Positions 28,172 through 37,917 of a DNA stretch of 64,000 bases are shown piece by piece. Source of the DNA: Laspinema olomoucense D3b (GTDB taxonomy: Bacteria > Cyanobacteriota > Cyanobacteriia > Cyanobacteriales > Laspinemataceae). Both the position numbers and the translations under genes were made by a program. The notes below the pieces were generated by a model. That model did not search any database. It was given only the letters and a program-made list of their open reading frames with translations, and was not told the DNA's origin. Location of the stretch: the NCBI RefSeq assembly GCF_025370785.1, contig NZ_JAMXFA010000007.1, positions 1 through 64,000 on the forward strand, in the 5' to 3' direction. Numbering within the stretch: position 1 is the stretch's first letter; each line of letters starts with the position of its first letter.

Positions 28172-29200
28172 TTATTGAACGGCTCGCCAAATTTTAATCG
28201 TTTGGTCCGCACTGGCACTGGCAAGGGCCTGTCCATCGGGACTAAAGGCAACGGAAAGAACTCGCCCTTGATGATTGTTGAAGAGGGTTCGCAGGGAACC
28301 ATTTTCCACATTCCACAGGCGCAGGGTGCGATCGGCACCCCCACTGGCAAGCAGTTGACCATCGGGGCTAAATGCCACTGCTAAGACCCAATCTGCATGA
28401 CCCGTTAAGGTACTTTTCAAAGAGCCGGTGTTGAGGTCCCATAACTTGATGGTGTGATCGGCACTGGCACTGGCGACGGTTTGTCCATCGGGACTAAAGG
28501 CGATCGCGGTAATGGGGCTAGAATGCCCTTCAATGGAGCGCCACTTTTTCCCCTTGGGCATTCTCCAAAAGCGGATGGTGTTATCGTAGCCCCCACTCAC
28601 TAAGGTATTGCCATCGGGACTGACGGCAACTGCCCAGACAAAGCTGGAATGCCAGTTTAGGGTTCGCCTTTCTCGTTCCGTGTTGACATCCCACAGGATG
28701 ATGCTGCGATCGGCACTCGCAGAGGCTAGAGTTAGTCCATCCGGGGTAAAGGCGACACCCCGAACCGCAAAGGTATGACCTAATCGCGTCCCGGTTAAAA
28801 TGCCCTGATTTACATCCCACAATTTGACGGTGAGATCGGTACTGCCACTGGCTAAACCTTGTCCATCGGGACTAAAAGCGAGGGAATTTACATCAGCGGA
28901 ATGTCCCAGCAGGGTGCGAATCAATTCGCCAGTGGACCAATTCCAGAGATTGATTGTATGATCGCGACTGCCACTCGCTAGGATGCTGCCATCGGGACTA
29001 AATTTTATGGCTTCTACCCAACTGGTATGTCCTTCCAGGGTTTTATCTAAAATAAAAAGGGGTCCGGATTCCTGGTTCAGGCTCTCGCTGGAGGGAGGCT
29101 CGATTTGCGAATGGGCCACTTGCGACCGATCCTGGAGGGCGATCGCGAAGGTTAAACTCATTAAGCTAGAAAGTAAAAACCAGCGCCAAGATAATCTCAT
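28172..29200 (-). CDS. exported seven-bladed WD40 protein
   Basis: About 342 aa. The chosen ATG gives MRLSWRWFLLSSLMSLTFA, a good Sec signal peptide; the longer frame would add 24 residues in front. The rest is almost entirely seven WD40 units ending INLWNW, VKLWDV, IILWDV, IRFWRM, IKLWDL, LRLWNV and IKIW, one closed propeller. Most blades carry FSPDGQ.LASGS/A.D, so they look recently amplified. A periplasmic WD40 propeller is less common than a cytoplasmic one. Partners are unknown; it is monocistronic. Confidence 0.87.
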   Translation of the reverse strand: MRLSWRWFLLSSLMSLTFAIALQDRSQVAHSQIEPPSSESLNQESGPLFILDKTLEGHTSWVEAIKFSPDGSILASGSRDHTINLWNWSTGELIRTLLGHSADVNSLAFSPDGQGLASGSTDLTVKLWDVNQGILTGTRLGHTFAVRGVAFTPDGLTLASASADRSIILWDVNTERERRTLNWHSSFVWAVAVSPDGNTLVSGGYDNTIRFWRMPKGKKWRSIEGHSSPITAIAFSPDGQTVASASADHTIKLWDLNTGSLKSTLTGHADWVLAVAFSPDGQLLASGGADRTLRLWNVENGSLRTLFNNHQGRVLSVAFSPDGQALASASADQTIKIWRAVQ

Positions 29201-29943
29201 GTTCAGGGTCCGATCCTCTATATTTCTTTGGGTTGCGATCAAGAAGATACTCTTTTTTTTTGAAAAGTTCATCTTTAATCCATATTTATACCCTTAGAGG
29301 GGTTAGTTTTGTGGCATCGGCTCGGTCTTACGGCTCCGCCCTCCCCCCTTCCTTCGTCGGCCTTGTGGATGGGGTAAAAGTTAGACAGTCCTCCTGGATG
29401 ACCCAGCACCTATCCCTACCTCCTCAAGTGGTTTTTCACCGGCGAACCTTGGCTCTTTTTAGGAGTCTTTAATTCCAATTTCCTATTTTTTATTGTATAA
29501 CAAAATATGGGAATTTGGGGAAGTGACTATTATTTATTCTGACTAAATAGCTGATATTTAAGGTGAAAATTTGAGTTTTATCCCTTCACTCAATTATGCT
29601 CTTTCTAATTTAAGTTAGTCATAGAAACCCCCTCAAATTCATCCAAAATTCACCCTTCATAAGCGCTAGATGCGTTCCAATGGCGAGGGCTTGGATATGG
29701 TTTATTTCCTGAAGTAATGGTTTGCCGGTGGTCCTGTGCAGGAGTGAGTGCCTTCACAGGAAGGACTTCTGAGGCGATCGCTGCGGGCTCAGTCCGTAAC
29801 CCACTCATTTCTTAAAGTCAAAAAGGCCCCTTCAACACCGGATAGTCAAAGGCAACTGATTGAGTCTTTTTCCTCAACAGAATGGATGCCGATCTAAGAT
29901 CTTCGGCGAATTCTCCGTTTACTTTTATAAATCAAGCTTTGAA
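29201..29943. other. gene-poor region, no gene recognised
   Basis: About 740 bases between the WD40 gene and tRNA-Val. Short open frames are present but show no family features. Around 29321-29400 there is a stretch loosely similar to one at 63813-63850 (GGCTCGGT, then GGCTCC.CC, then GAT.GGGT and AAAAGTT), possibly a shared element. The rest is AT-rich with no clear signal. Confidence 0.4.
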
Positions 29944-30017
29944 TGGACACAACTGGACTCGAACCAGTGACCCCCACGATGTCAACGTGGTGCTCTAACC
30001 AACTGAGCTATGCGTCC
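29944..30017 (-). tRNA. tRNA-Val (GAC)
   Basis: On the minus strand the 74-nt cloverleaf reads GGACGCA acceptor, D arm AGCTCAGTTGGTTAGAGC, anticodon stem CCACG/CGTGG with loop TTGACAT (anticodon GAC), T arm with GGTTCGAGTCC, and acceptor TGTGTCC with discriminator A. The acceptor pairs fully apart from one G-T. The 3' CCA is not encoded. Confidence 0.96.
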
Positions 30018-30242
30018 TTGCCAACAGTTTATAAATGTAGCACAAGGTCTCGGAAAAAAGCAAGGGTTTTTTGAAATTTAGGCGATTTTTTCTGAAATCC
30101 TTACGGCAACTCGATTTGAGCGGAGTCCTATCCCCATTTACAAGTTACCAACTTATTATATATGAATAATGCACCCGACAGTGAGACAGCTACGGCCCTG
30201 TTAACCGCCTATTCCGGGCGCTGTAGGAATTAAAAAAAACAC

Positions 30243-30271
30243 TTGCTTTTTTTTAGCTTTTCCGATAATGT
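30243..30271 (+). promoter_or_regulatory. sigma70-like promoter of the sulfate operon
   Basis: TTGCTT (30243-30248) and TAATGT (30266-30271) are separated by 17 bases, with an overlapping GATAAT. They lie about 65 bases upstream of the sbpA start and just upstream of a strong dyad. Assigned by eye. Confidence 0.5.
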
Positions 30272-30288
30272 TAATTTTCAGTCAAACA

Positions 30289-30312
30289 ACGGTATCTTGA
30301 CCAAGTTACCGT
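30289..30312. promoter_or_regulatory. 24-bp near-perfect dyad before sbpA
   Basis: The arms read ACGGTA-N-CTTG and CAAG-N-TACCGT around a 2-base centre, so 20 of 24 positions are symmetric. It lies downstream of the predicted -10 box and ends 9 bases before the AAAGGAGGG ribosome site. It could be an operator for a dimeric regulator of sulfur uptake, or a hairpin in the mRNA leader. Confidence 0.55.
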
Positions 30313-30333
30313 AGATTAGAGAAAGGAGGGTAT

Positions 30334-31494
30334 ATGGGTCAATGGCAACCGAGCGCAGAGGGAAAAAACCCCTTGGATCAAAACCGCACATTATGGAGTG
30401 GGGGGTTTAGGCAAGGGACCCTAGTCCGTTGGTGGAAAGAATTCTTCACCAGTCGAGGGAAGTATCGACAAATCCAAAAATCTGTTTCATTGTTTCTCGT
30501 GGGCCTCACTATGAGCGCGGCGATCGCAGCTTGTGGAGGTTCCACAGGTACAGCAGGCGGTGAAAACGTCCAACTCACCCTGGTGTCTTATGCCGTCACT
30601 CGTGCCGCGTATGAGCAAATCATTCCGCAATTTGTACAGCAGTGGAAAGAAGAACATAACCAAGAAGTCACCTTTACCCAAAGCTATGGGGGGTCCGGTT
30701 CCCAAACCCGAGCTGTCATTGATGGATTAGAAGCCGATATCGTTGCCTTAGCGCTGGCATTAGATACCCAACAAATTGAAAAAGCTGGGCTGATTCAACC
30801 GGGGTGGGAACAAGAGACTCCCAACGATGCGATCGTCCATAAATCCGTTGCTGCTTTAGTCACCCGAGCCGGTAATCCCAAAGGCATTAAAACCTGGCAA
30901 GACTTAGCCAAAGATGATGTCAGCGTCATTACCGCTAACCCCAAAACTTCGGGCGGTGCGCGGTGGAATTTCTTAGGTCTTTGGGGTGCAGTCACCGAAA
31001 CCGGGGGGAATGATACGACTGCCACCGAATTTACTCGTAAAGTCTTCCAAAATGTCCCCGTCCTCCCCCGCGATGCTCGCGAATCCAGTGACGTCTTTTT
31101 CAAACAGGGTCAAGGGGATGTATTAATCAACTATGAAAACGAAGTGATATTGGCTAAACAAAACGGCCAAGAACTTCCCTATGTGATTCCCGAGGTAAAT
31201 ATTTCTATCGATAATCCCGTTGCTGTAGTTGATGCCAACGTGGATAAACACGGGACCCGGGAAGTCGCCGAAGCCTTCGTCCAGTATTTATTTACCCCAA
31301 CTGCTCAACGCGAATTTGCCAAAGTGGGCTTCCGTCCTGTGGATCCTGACGTTGCCACGGAATTTAGCAGTCAATTTCCCCAGATCCGAACTTTGTTCAC
31401 CATTGAAGACTTGGGGGGCTGGGATGCAGTGCAAAGTAAATTTTTTGACGATGGCGCTATCTTTGACACAATTTTGAGCCAAGTCCAGCAATGA
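30334..31494 (+). CDS. sbpA: sulfate ABC transporter substrate-binding lipoprotein
   Basis: Periplasmic sulfate/thiosulfate-binding protein that feeds the CysTWA transporter. Hallmarks are LTLVSYAVTRAAYEQIIPQF after the signal, SYGGSGSQTRAVIDGLEADIVALALA, ANPKTSGGARWNFLGLWGA and LINYENEVILAKQNG. It has a lipobox (AIAACGG), so it is anchored. The ATG has a very strong ribosome site (GGAGGG) but leaves a long basic N-terminal region of about 48 residues before the hydrophobic core, unusual for a signal peptide. First gene of the operon, behind the promoter and dyad. Confidence 0.93.
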   Translation: MGQWQPSAEGKNPLDQNRTLWSGGFRQGTLVRWWKEFFTSRGKYRQIQKSVSLFLVGLTMSAAIAACGGSTGTAGGENVQLTLVSYAVTRAAYEQIIPQFVQQWKEEHNQEVTFTQSYGGSGSQTRAVIDGLEADIVALALALDTQQIEKAGLIQPGWEQETPNDAIVHKSVAALVTRAGNPKGIKTWQDLAKDDVSVITANPKTSGGARWNFLGLWGAVTETGGNDTTATEFTRKVFQNVPVLPRDARESSDVFFKQGQGDVLINYENEVILAKQNGQELPYVIPEVNISIDNPVAVVDANVDKHGTREVAEAFVQYLFTPTAQREFAKVGFRPVDPDVATEFSSQFPQIRTLFTIEDLGGWDAVQSKFFDDGAIFDTILSQVQQ

Positions 31495-31574
31495 AAGTCC
31501 GTTATAGTTCACCAAAACAGTTTCTTCCCAGCTTTATGGACGACTAGATAAAATTAGCTCAAGTGGAGAAATTT

Positions 31575-31925
31575 ATGCCGACTCACCCTAATTATCACGC
31601 TCAAGTAAACCCGAGTTATCCAGGTTCGCAACCGCCGTCTTTACACCTCTCAACCGATGACTCCCGACCCACACACCTGCGAATTCGGATTCGGGTTCCG
31701 AAAGAGTATCAGGAAGAACCCATCATTTCTCGCCTGATTTCTGAGTATGGATTGACCGTTAACGTGAATGCAGCCTTGTTAGCAGCTAATATCAAAAATG
31801 ATGGGTGGTTTGACCTCGATCTCCGGGGAAAAAAATGCCAGATTGATAGCGCAATGATTTATTTGAACGACCTCGATGTAGAAATTTGGAGTAAGTCAAC
31901 GGACCCTGATGAGGAGAACTGGTAA
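31575..31925 (+). CDS. NIL-domain protein in sulfate operon
   Basis: Protein of about 116 aa whose C-terminal ~75 residues are an NIL domain (ferredoxin-like fold): LRIRIRVPKEYQEEPIISRLISEYG, LTVNVNAALLAANIKNDGWFDLDLRG. NIL domains elsewhere sit at the end of methionine-importer ATPases and act as regulatory ligand sensors. Here it is separate and lies between two sulfate-binding protein genes, so a regulatory role on the transporter is a reasonable inference. The ATG 6 bases after GGAG is preferred over a GTG 12 bases earlier. N-terminal ~35 residues are Pro/Ser-rich and disordered. Confidence 0.85.
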   Translation: MPTHPNYHAQVNPSYPGSQPPSLHLSTDDSRPTHLRIRIRVPKEYQEEPIISRLISEYGLTVNVNAALLAANIKNDGWFDLDLRGKKCQIDSAMIYLNDLDVEIWSKSTDPDEENW

Positions 31926-32056
31926 TTGCCAGGACATCAATTCACGGAATATGATTGTGAGCAGGGGATAAGGTGGACTTACTCCACCTGCCCTTGGCTC
32001 GATCGCACTTCTTCATTCTCCTTATCCTTGCTCAAATACCTAGGCTGTCGGTGGAA

Positions 32057-33103
32057 ATGAGTCGCTTTTTGTCCCCAAATTTATTCATCCGGTGGGTCGT
32101 TGCTTTCCTATGGGGAGTTAGTCTGAGTTGGGCGCTCGCCGCCTGCACAGGTAATCTGAGCAATCCCAATCCCCTGGAACTGACCCTCGTCTCCTACATG
32201 GTGACCCCTTCGGCGTATCAAGAAATCATTCCCCAATTCCTAGAAACTTGGAATCAGCAGCACGATCGCAAGGCAGTGATTCGCCAAAGTTACGGCCCTT
32301 CCGGGACCCAAACCCGCACTGTCCTCCACGGACTGGATGCTGATGTCGTCGCCCTAGCTTTAGCCTTAGATATTCAACAACTGGAAAAAGAGGGACTGAT
32401 TGAACCCGGTTGGGAACAAGAAGCCCCCAATAATTCCATCGTTACTCGTTCTGTCGCTACAATTGCTACTAGACCCAATAATCCCAAAGGCATTCAAACC
32501 TGGGCAGATTTAGCCAAAGAGGACGTCCAGATTGTTCTGGCTAACCCGAAAACCTCTGGGGGTGCGCGGTGGAGTTTTCTTGCGCTTTGGGGTTCCGTCA
32601 CCCAAACCGGAGGAACGCCAGAGCAGGCGCGAGCTTTTACCCAGAAAGTCTATGAAAATGCAGTGGTTTTATCTAAAGACTCCCGGGAAGCGACCGATGC
32701 TTTTGTGGAGCAACGTCAGGGAGATGTGTTGGTGAACTATGAAAATGAAATGATTTTAGCGGGACTCAACGATCGCCCCGTGGCTTACCTTGTCCCGCAG
32801 GTCAATATTGCGATCGAAAATGCGGTAGCGGTGATTGATGAAAATGTGGATAAACATGGGAATCGGGAACTGGCTGAAGCATTTGTCCAATATTTATTTA
32901 CTCCCGAAGCCCAAACTGTTTTTGCGCGCTACGGGTTTCGGCCTGTAGAACCTACAGTGGAGAGCAATCAAGGCGATCGCTTTCCTATTGTTAATACCCC
33001 CTTTACCATTGAAGATTTAGGCGGATGGGATACCATACAACGACAATTTTTTGACGAAGGAGCAGTTTTTGATGAGATTCAAGCTAGTTTATACCGTCCC
33101 TAA
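32057..33103 (+). CDS. second sulfate-binding lipoprotein
   Basis: Paralogue of the sbpA product encoded two genes earlier, with the same hallmarks (LTLVSYMVTPSAYQEIIPQF, SYGPSGTQTRTVLHGLDADV, LANPKTSGGARWSFLALWG, VNYENEMILAGLND). The chosen ATG gives a compact lipoprotein signal, MSRFLSPNLFIR then a hydrophobic core and ALAAC; the frame extends 28 codons further upstream from a GTG without adding a credible signal. Two divergent binding proteins for one transporter may differ in affinity or in ligand (sulfate or thiosulfate). Confidence 0.92.
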   Translation: MSRFLSPNLFIRWVVAFLWGVSLSWALAACTGNLSNPNPLELTLVSYMVTPSAYQEIIPQFLETWNQQHDRKAVIRQSYGPSGTQTRTVLHGLDADVVALALALDIQQLEKEGLIEPGWEQEAPNNSIVTRSVATIATRPNNPKGIQTWADLAKEDVQIVLANPKTSGGARWSFLALWGSVTQTGGTPEQARAFTQKVYENAVVLSKDSREATDAFVEQRQGDVLVNYENEMILAGLNDRPVAYLVPQVNIAIENAVAVIDENVDKHGNRELAEAFVQYLFTPEAQTVFARYGFRPVEPTVESNQGDRFPIVNTPFTIEDLGGWDTIQRQFFDEGAVFDEIQASLYRP

Positions 33104-33190
33104 CATCGCCTCAGTTTGAACGGCATCTGTTCAATCACATGATGCTCTCTAATCCAGCCTTTTATTGACTTCACCCCGCAAGTTGTAATC

Positions 33191-34201
33191 ATGGGAATCT
33201 TAATTCAGGACGTTTCTAAAAATTTTGGTTCATTTTTGGCCCTTGATCAGGTCAACCTTGACATTAAGAGTGGATCTTTAGTTGCCCTCTTAGGACCTTC
33301 TGGGTCCGGTAAATCGACCTTACTGCGACTGATTGCCGGATTAGAAGCACCGGATCAAGGTGAAATCTATTTAACCGGAGAAAATGCGACCCAAGTCCGA
33401 GTCCAAGAGCGAAATATTGGCTTTGTGTTTCAGCATTATGCGCTGTTTAAACACATGACCATTCGCAAAAATATTGCCTTTCCCTTGGAAATTCGTAAGG
33501 TTCCCAAGCTCCAAGTGCGGGAGCGGGTGGAACAGTTGTTGGAGTTGGTGCAACTGCAAGGGTTAGGCGATCGCTATCCCGCGCAACTCTCTGGGGGTCA
33601 ACGCCAGCGGATTGCCTTAGCCCGAGCCTTAGCCGTACAACCGAAAGTTTTGTTACTCGATGAACCCTTTGGTGCATTAGATGCCAAAGTCCGTAAAGAA
33701 CTGCGGGCTTGGCTTCGACATTTACATGATGAAGTTCATGTCACCACTGTTTTTGTCACCCACGATCAAGAAGAAGCGATGGAAGTCGCCGATGAAATTG
33801 TGGTGATGAACAATGGTCGGGTGGAACAAGTGGGGACAGCCAGCGAAATTTATGATCAACCCGCCAGTTCGTTTGTTATGAGTTTTATTGGTCCGGTGAA
33901 TGTTCTTCCTATTAATTCAGGACTCTGTAAAACTCAGTCTCAGGTTTCATCCTCAGACCAAATATTTTTGCGTCCTCATGATTTATTAATTAGAACCAAC
34001 CCAGAACCTGAGTTTGTTTCGGCGCAAGTAACCCGCCTGGTTCATTTAGGATGGGAAATTCAATTAGAATTAGTGCTGAAATCGGGGTCAGTATTGACGG
34101 CACAATTAAGTCGGGAGCGGTATGATGAACTGCAACTCGAAGCCAATCAGGAGGTGTACGTCAAACCCAAAGAAACCAGAATATTTGCTCCGGTTTGTTA
34201 A
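33191..34201 (+). CDS. cysA: sulfate ABC transporter ATP-binding protein
   Basis: ATPase of the sulfate/thiosulfate importer. Walker [10 protein letters not shown] at 35-43, signature LSGGQRQR, Walker [13 protein letters not shown], then a switch [13 protein letters not shown] and a C-terminal TOBE-like regulatory domain (about 230-336). CysA-type features include [21 protein letters not shown]. It follows the second binding-protein gene by 87 bp and precedes cysT. Length 336 aa is normal. Confidence 0.94.
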   Translation: MGILIQDVSKNFGSFLALDQVNLDIKSGSLVALLGPSGSGKSTLLRLIAGLEAPDQGEIYLTGENATQVRVQERNIGFVFQHYALFKHMTIRKNIAFPLEIRKVPKLQVRERVEQLLELVQLQGLGDRYPAQLSGGQRQRIALARALAVQPKVLLLDEPFGALDAKVRKELRAWLRHLHDEVHVTTVFVTHDQEEAMEVADEIVVMNNGRVEQVGTASEIYDQPASSFVMSFIGPVNVLPINSGLCKTQSQVSSSDQIFLRPHDLLIRTNPEPEFVSAQVTRLVHLGWEIQLELVLKSGSVLTAQLSRERYDELQLEANQEVYVKPKETRIFAPVC

Positions 34202-34343
34202 CCCAAGCGCCCAACTTATTCAACCGAATTGTTTCTTATTCTCCAAACCTTCAAATATCCCAAAACCCTCGTTCATCCAAAAACGAAAGCTTTTGTAATG
34301 CTTGAGTCTATCAATAAAGAGTAACAATAATTCCCAGGTTATT

Positions 34344-35195
34344 ATGGCAATTTCCTTCAATAATCCTCCCAAAAAATTACTAACCTCCCTCGGTGGCCTC
34401 CTCCATCTGTCTTGGCCTTGGCGGATCACGATTGGCTATCTGAGTATCATGCTGTTACTGCCGATGGCAGCCTTGTTGTGGATGTCGGCAACAAAAGACC
34501 CCAGTGAGTTTTGGCGAATTGCGACCAGCCCCGTAGCCATTTCCGCTTATGACGTCACCTTTGTTACCGCTTTTGTTACTGCCCTAATTAATGGCGTATT
34601 TGGTACTTTAATTGCTTGGGTTTTAGTGCGCTATGACTTTCCTTTTAAGCGGATTATTGATGCAGCAATTGATTTACCATTTGCCCTGCCCACAGCAGTG
34701 GCCGGTTTGACGATCGCCACGGTTTATAGTCGAACGGGTTGGATCGGTTCCCTGCTGGAACCCTTTGGAATTCAAATTGCTTTTACCCGTTTCGGAGTAG
34801 GCATTGCCATGCTCTTTATCTCCCTTCCGTTTGTAGTCCGAACAGTGCAACCTGTTTTAAGGGAAATAGAGCCTGAAGTCGAAGAAGTTGCCTGGAGTTT
34901 GGGTGCTTCTAACTCTCAAACCTTTTGGCGAATTATTATTCCCCAGTTGATTTCACCAATTTTAATTGGTGTAGCTTTGGGGTTTTCCCGGGCGGTGGGA
35001 GAGTATGGGTCAATTGTGATTGTGGCCTCAAATATTCCGTTTAAGGATTTAATCGCCCCGGTCTTAATTTTTCAACGACTGGAACAATATGACTACTATG
35101 GAGCAACGGTGATAGGGGTTGTACTGTTAGCAGTTTCTTTAGCCATTTTATTCGCAATTAATCTCGTGCAAGCTTGGGGAAGACGGTATGCTTAA
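34344..35195 (+). CDS. cysT: sulfate ABC transporter permease CysT
   Basis: Inner-membrane permease with six predicted helices and the EAA-type coupling loop EVEEVAWSLGASNSQTFWRIIIP. CysT features include LPMAALLWMSATKDPSEFW near the start and FALPTAVAGLTIATVYSRTGWIGSLL. The ATG at the start of MAISFNNPPKK is preferred over a TTG 14 codons upstream. Its end overlaps the start of cysW by 8 bases, so the two permease subunits are translationally coupled. Confidence 0.94.
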   Translation: MAISFNNPPKKLLTSLGGLLHLSWPWRITIGYLSIMLLLPMAALLWMSATKDPSEFWRIATSPVAISAYDVTFVTAFVTALINGVFGTLIAWVLVRYDFPFKRIIDAAIDLPFALPTAVAGLTIATVYSRTGWIGSLLEPFGIQIAFTRFGVGIAMLFISLPFVVRTVQPVLREIEPEVEEVAWSLGASNSQTFWRIIIPQLISPILIGVALGFSRAVGEYGSIVIVASNIPFKDLIAPVLIFQRLEQYDYYGATVIGVVLLAVSLAILFAINLVQAWGRRYA

Positions 35196-36066
35196 ATCTA
35201 TCAGTGATCAGCCAGTTGAGAAGAGTGGCAATTCTAAAAAGCAAGAACAATGGGTGCCGCGGATTGCCATTGGGGTGGCGATCGCCTACTTAGGGCTGGT
35301 TCTTTTCATTCCTGCACTGAATGTCTTTTATCAAGCATTTAGAAACGGGTTCGGCCCCTTCTTTACTAACTTTAAGGACCACGACTTTTTAGAGGCGATT
35401 AAGTTAACTGTCATCGTTGCCGCGATTGTACTCCCGATTAATACTGTCTTTGGATTATGCGCAGCATGGGCGATCGCCCGCCATAAAATTCCCGGTCGAG
35501 CGTTTATTGTCAGCATCATTGACTTGCCTTTTTCCATCTCCCCCGTTGTCGCTGGGTTAATGATTGTTCTACTTTATGGAAGAAATGGCTGGTTTGGTCC
35601 CCTGATTCAATCCGCCAATCTTCAGATTATTTTTGCCCTACCGGGAATCATCCTTGCCAGTTTATTCGTGACCCTCCCCTTTGTCGCTCGTTCCGTGATT
35701 CCCGTCTTAGAGGAAACCGGACCCGAACAGGAAGAAGCAGCAAAAACCCTGGGAGCAAATGATTGGCAAATCTTCTGGCGGATTACTTTACCCAATATCC
35801 GCTGGGGACTGATGTATGGAGTCATTTTAACCAATGCCCGAGCAATGGGAGAGTTTGGTGCGGTTGCCGTCGTCTCTGGCAACTTGATTGGAAAAACCCA
35901 AACGTTACCGTTATTTGTAGAGGAAGCTTATAAGCAGTATCAAACCCAGTCGGCATTTTCCGCAGCGGCACTATTAGCCTGTCTGGGATTAATTAGTTTA
36001 GTTGCGAAAGAAATTTTAGAGCGTCAACAGGGGAGTTTGCGGCGAAGCGGCCCTCGCAAAGCTTGA
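35188..36066 (+). CDS. cysW: sulfate ABC transporter permease CysW
   Basis: Second permease subunit, forming a heterodimer with CysT. Six helices are predicted; the coupling loop is EQEEAAKTLGANDWQIFWRITLPNIRWGL, and CysW features include NVFYQAFRNGFGPFF and NARAMGEFGAVAVVSGNLIGKTQTLPLFVEE. It is the last gene of the sulfate operon. Length 292 aa is normal. A small hairpin lies about 180 bases downstream. Confidence 0.94.
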   Translation: MLKSISDQPVEKSGNSKKQEQWVPRIAIGVAIAYLGLVLFIPALNVFYQAFRNGFGPFFTNFKDHDFLEAIKLTVIVAAIVLPINTVFGLCAAWAIARHKIPGRAFIVSIIDLPFSISPVVAGLMIVLLYGRNGWFGPLIQSANLQIIFALPGIILASLFVTLPFVARSVIPVLEETGPEQEEAAKTLGANDWQIFWRITLPNIRWGLMYGVILTNARAMGEFGAVAVVSGNLIGKTQTLPLFVEEAYKQYQTQSAFSAAALLACLGLISLVAKEILERQQGSLRRSGPRKA

Positions 36067-36381
36067 GTTTTTTCACCCGATCGCCCGGTCACTCCCTACG
36101 CTCAATTCTTTACCTTAGAAACTCGCTTTAAGAGGTTTAATGGGGCTTTTCCTCCCTTCTCAATTATCAAAAAAATCCAGTTTCTCAACTCGTTCCTGCC
36201 TCGGTTAAATGCCGAAGCTTTTTTTTGTAAATCCCCAATATTTCGCCCCTATAAAGGGGCGTTAAAGGAGATTTATAGATTTTAGACTAGATTGATCCGA
36301 AACACACTGATTGACGCTTGAAGCAGAGGGCATTCCTTCCCCATTCAGCAATGATTGAACCAGGGGAAGCCGGATGCTACT
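36067..36381. other. intergenic between convergent cysW and hetR
   Basis: About 315 bases. It holds one GC-rich hairpin, CGCCCCT (36244-36250) with AGGGGCG (36255-36261) and a 4-base loop, which may end one or both transcripts although a T-run is lacking. Nothing else recognised. Confidence 0.5.
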
Positions 36382-37917
<1,536 letters not shown>

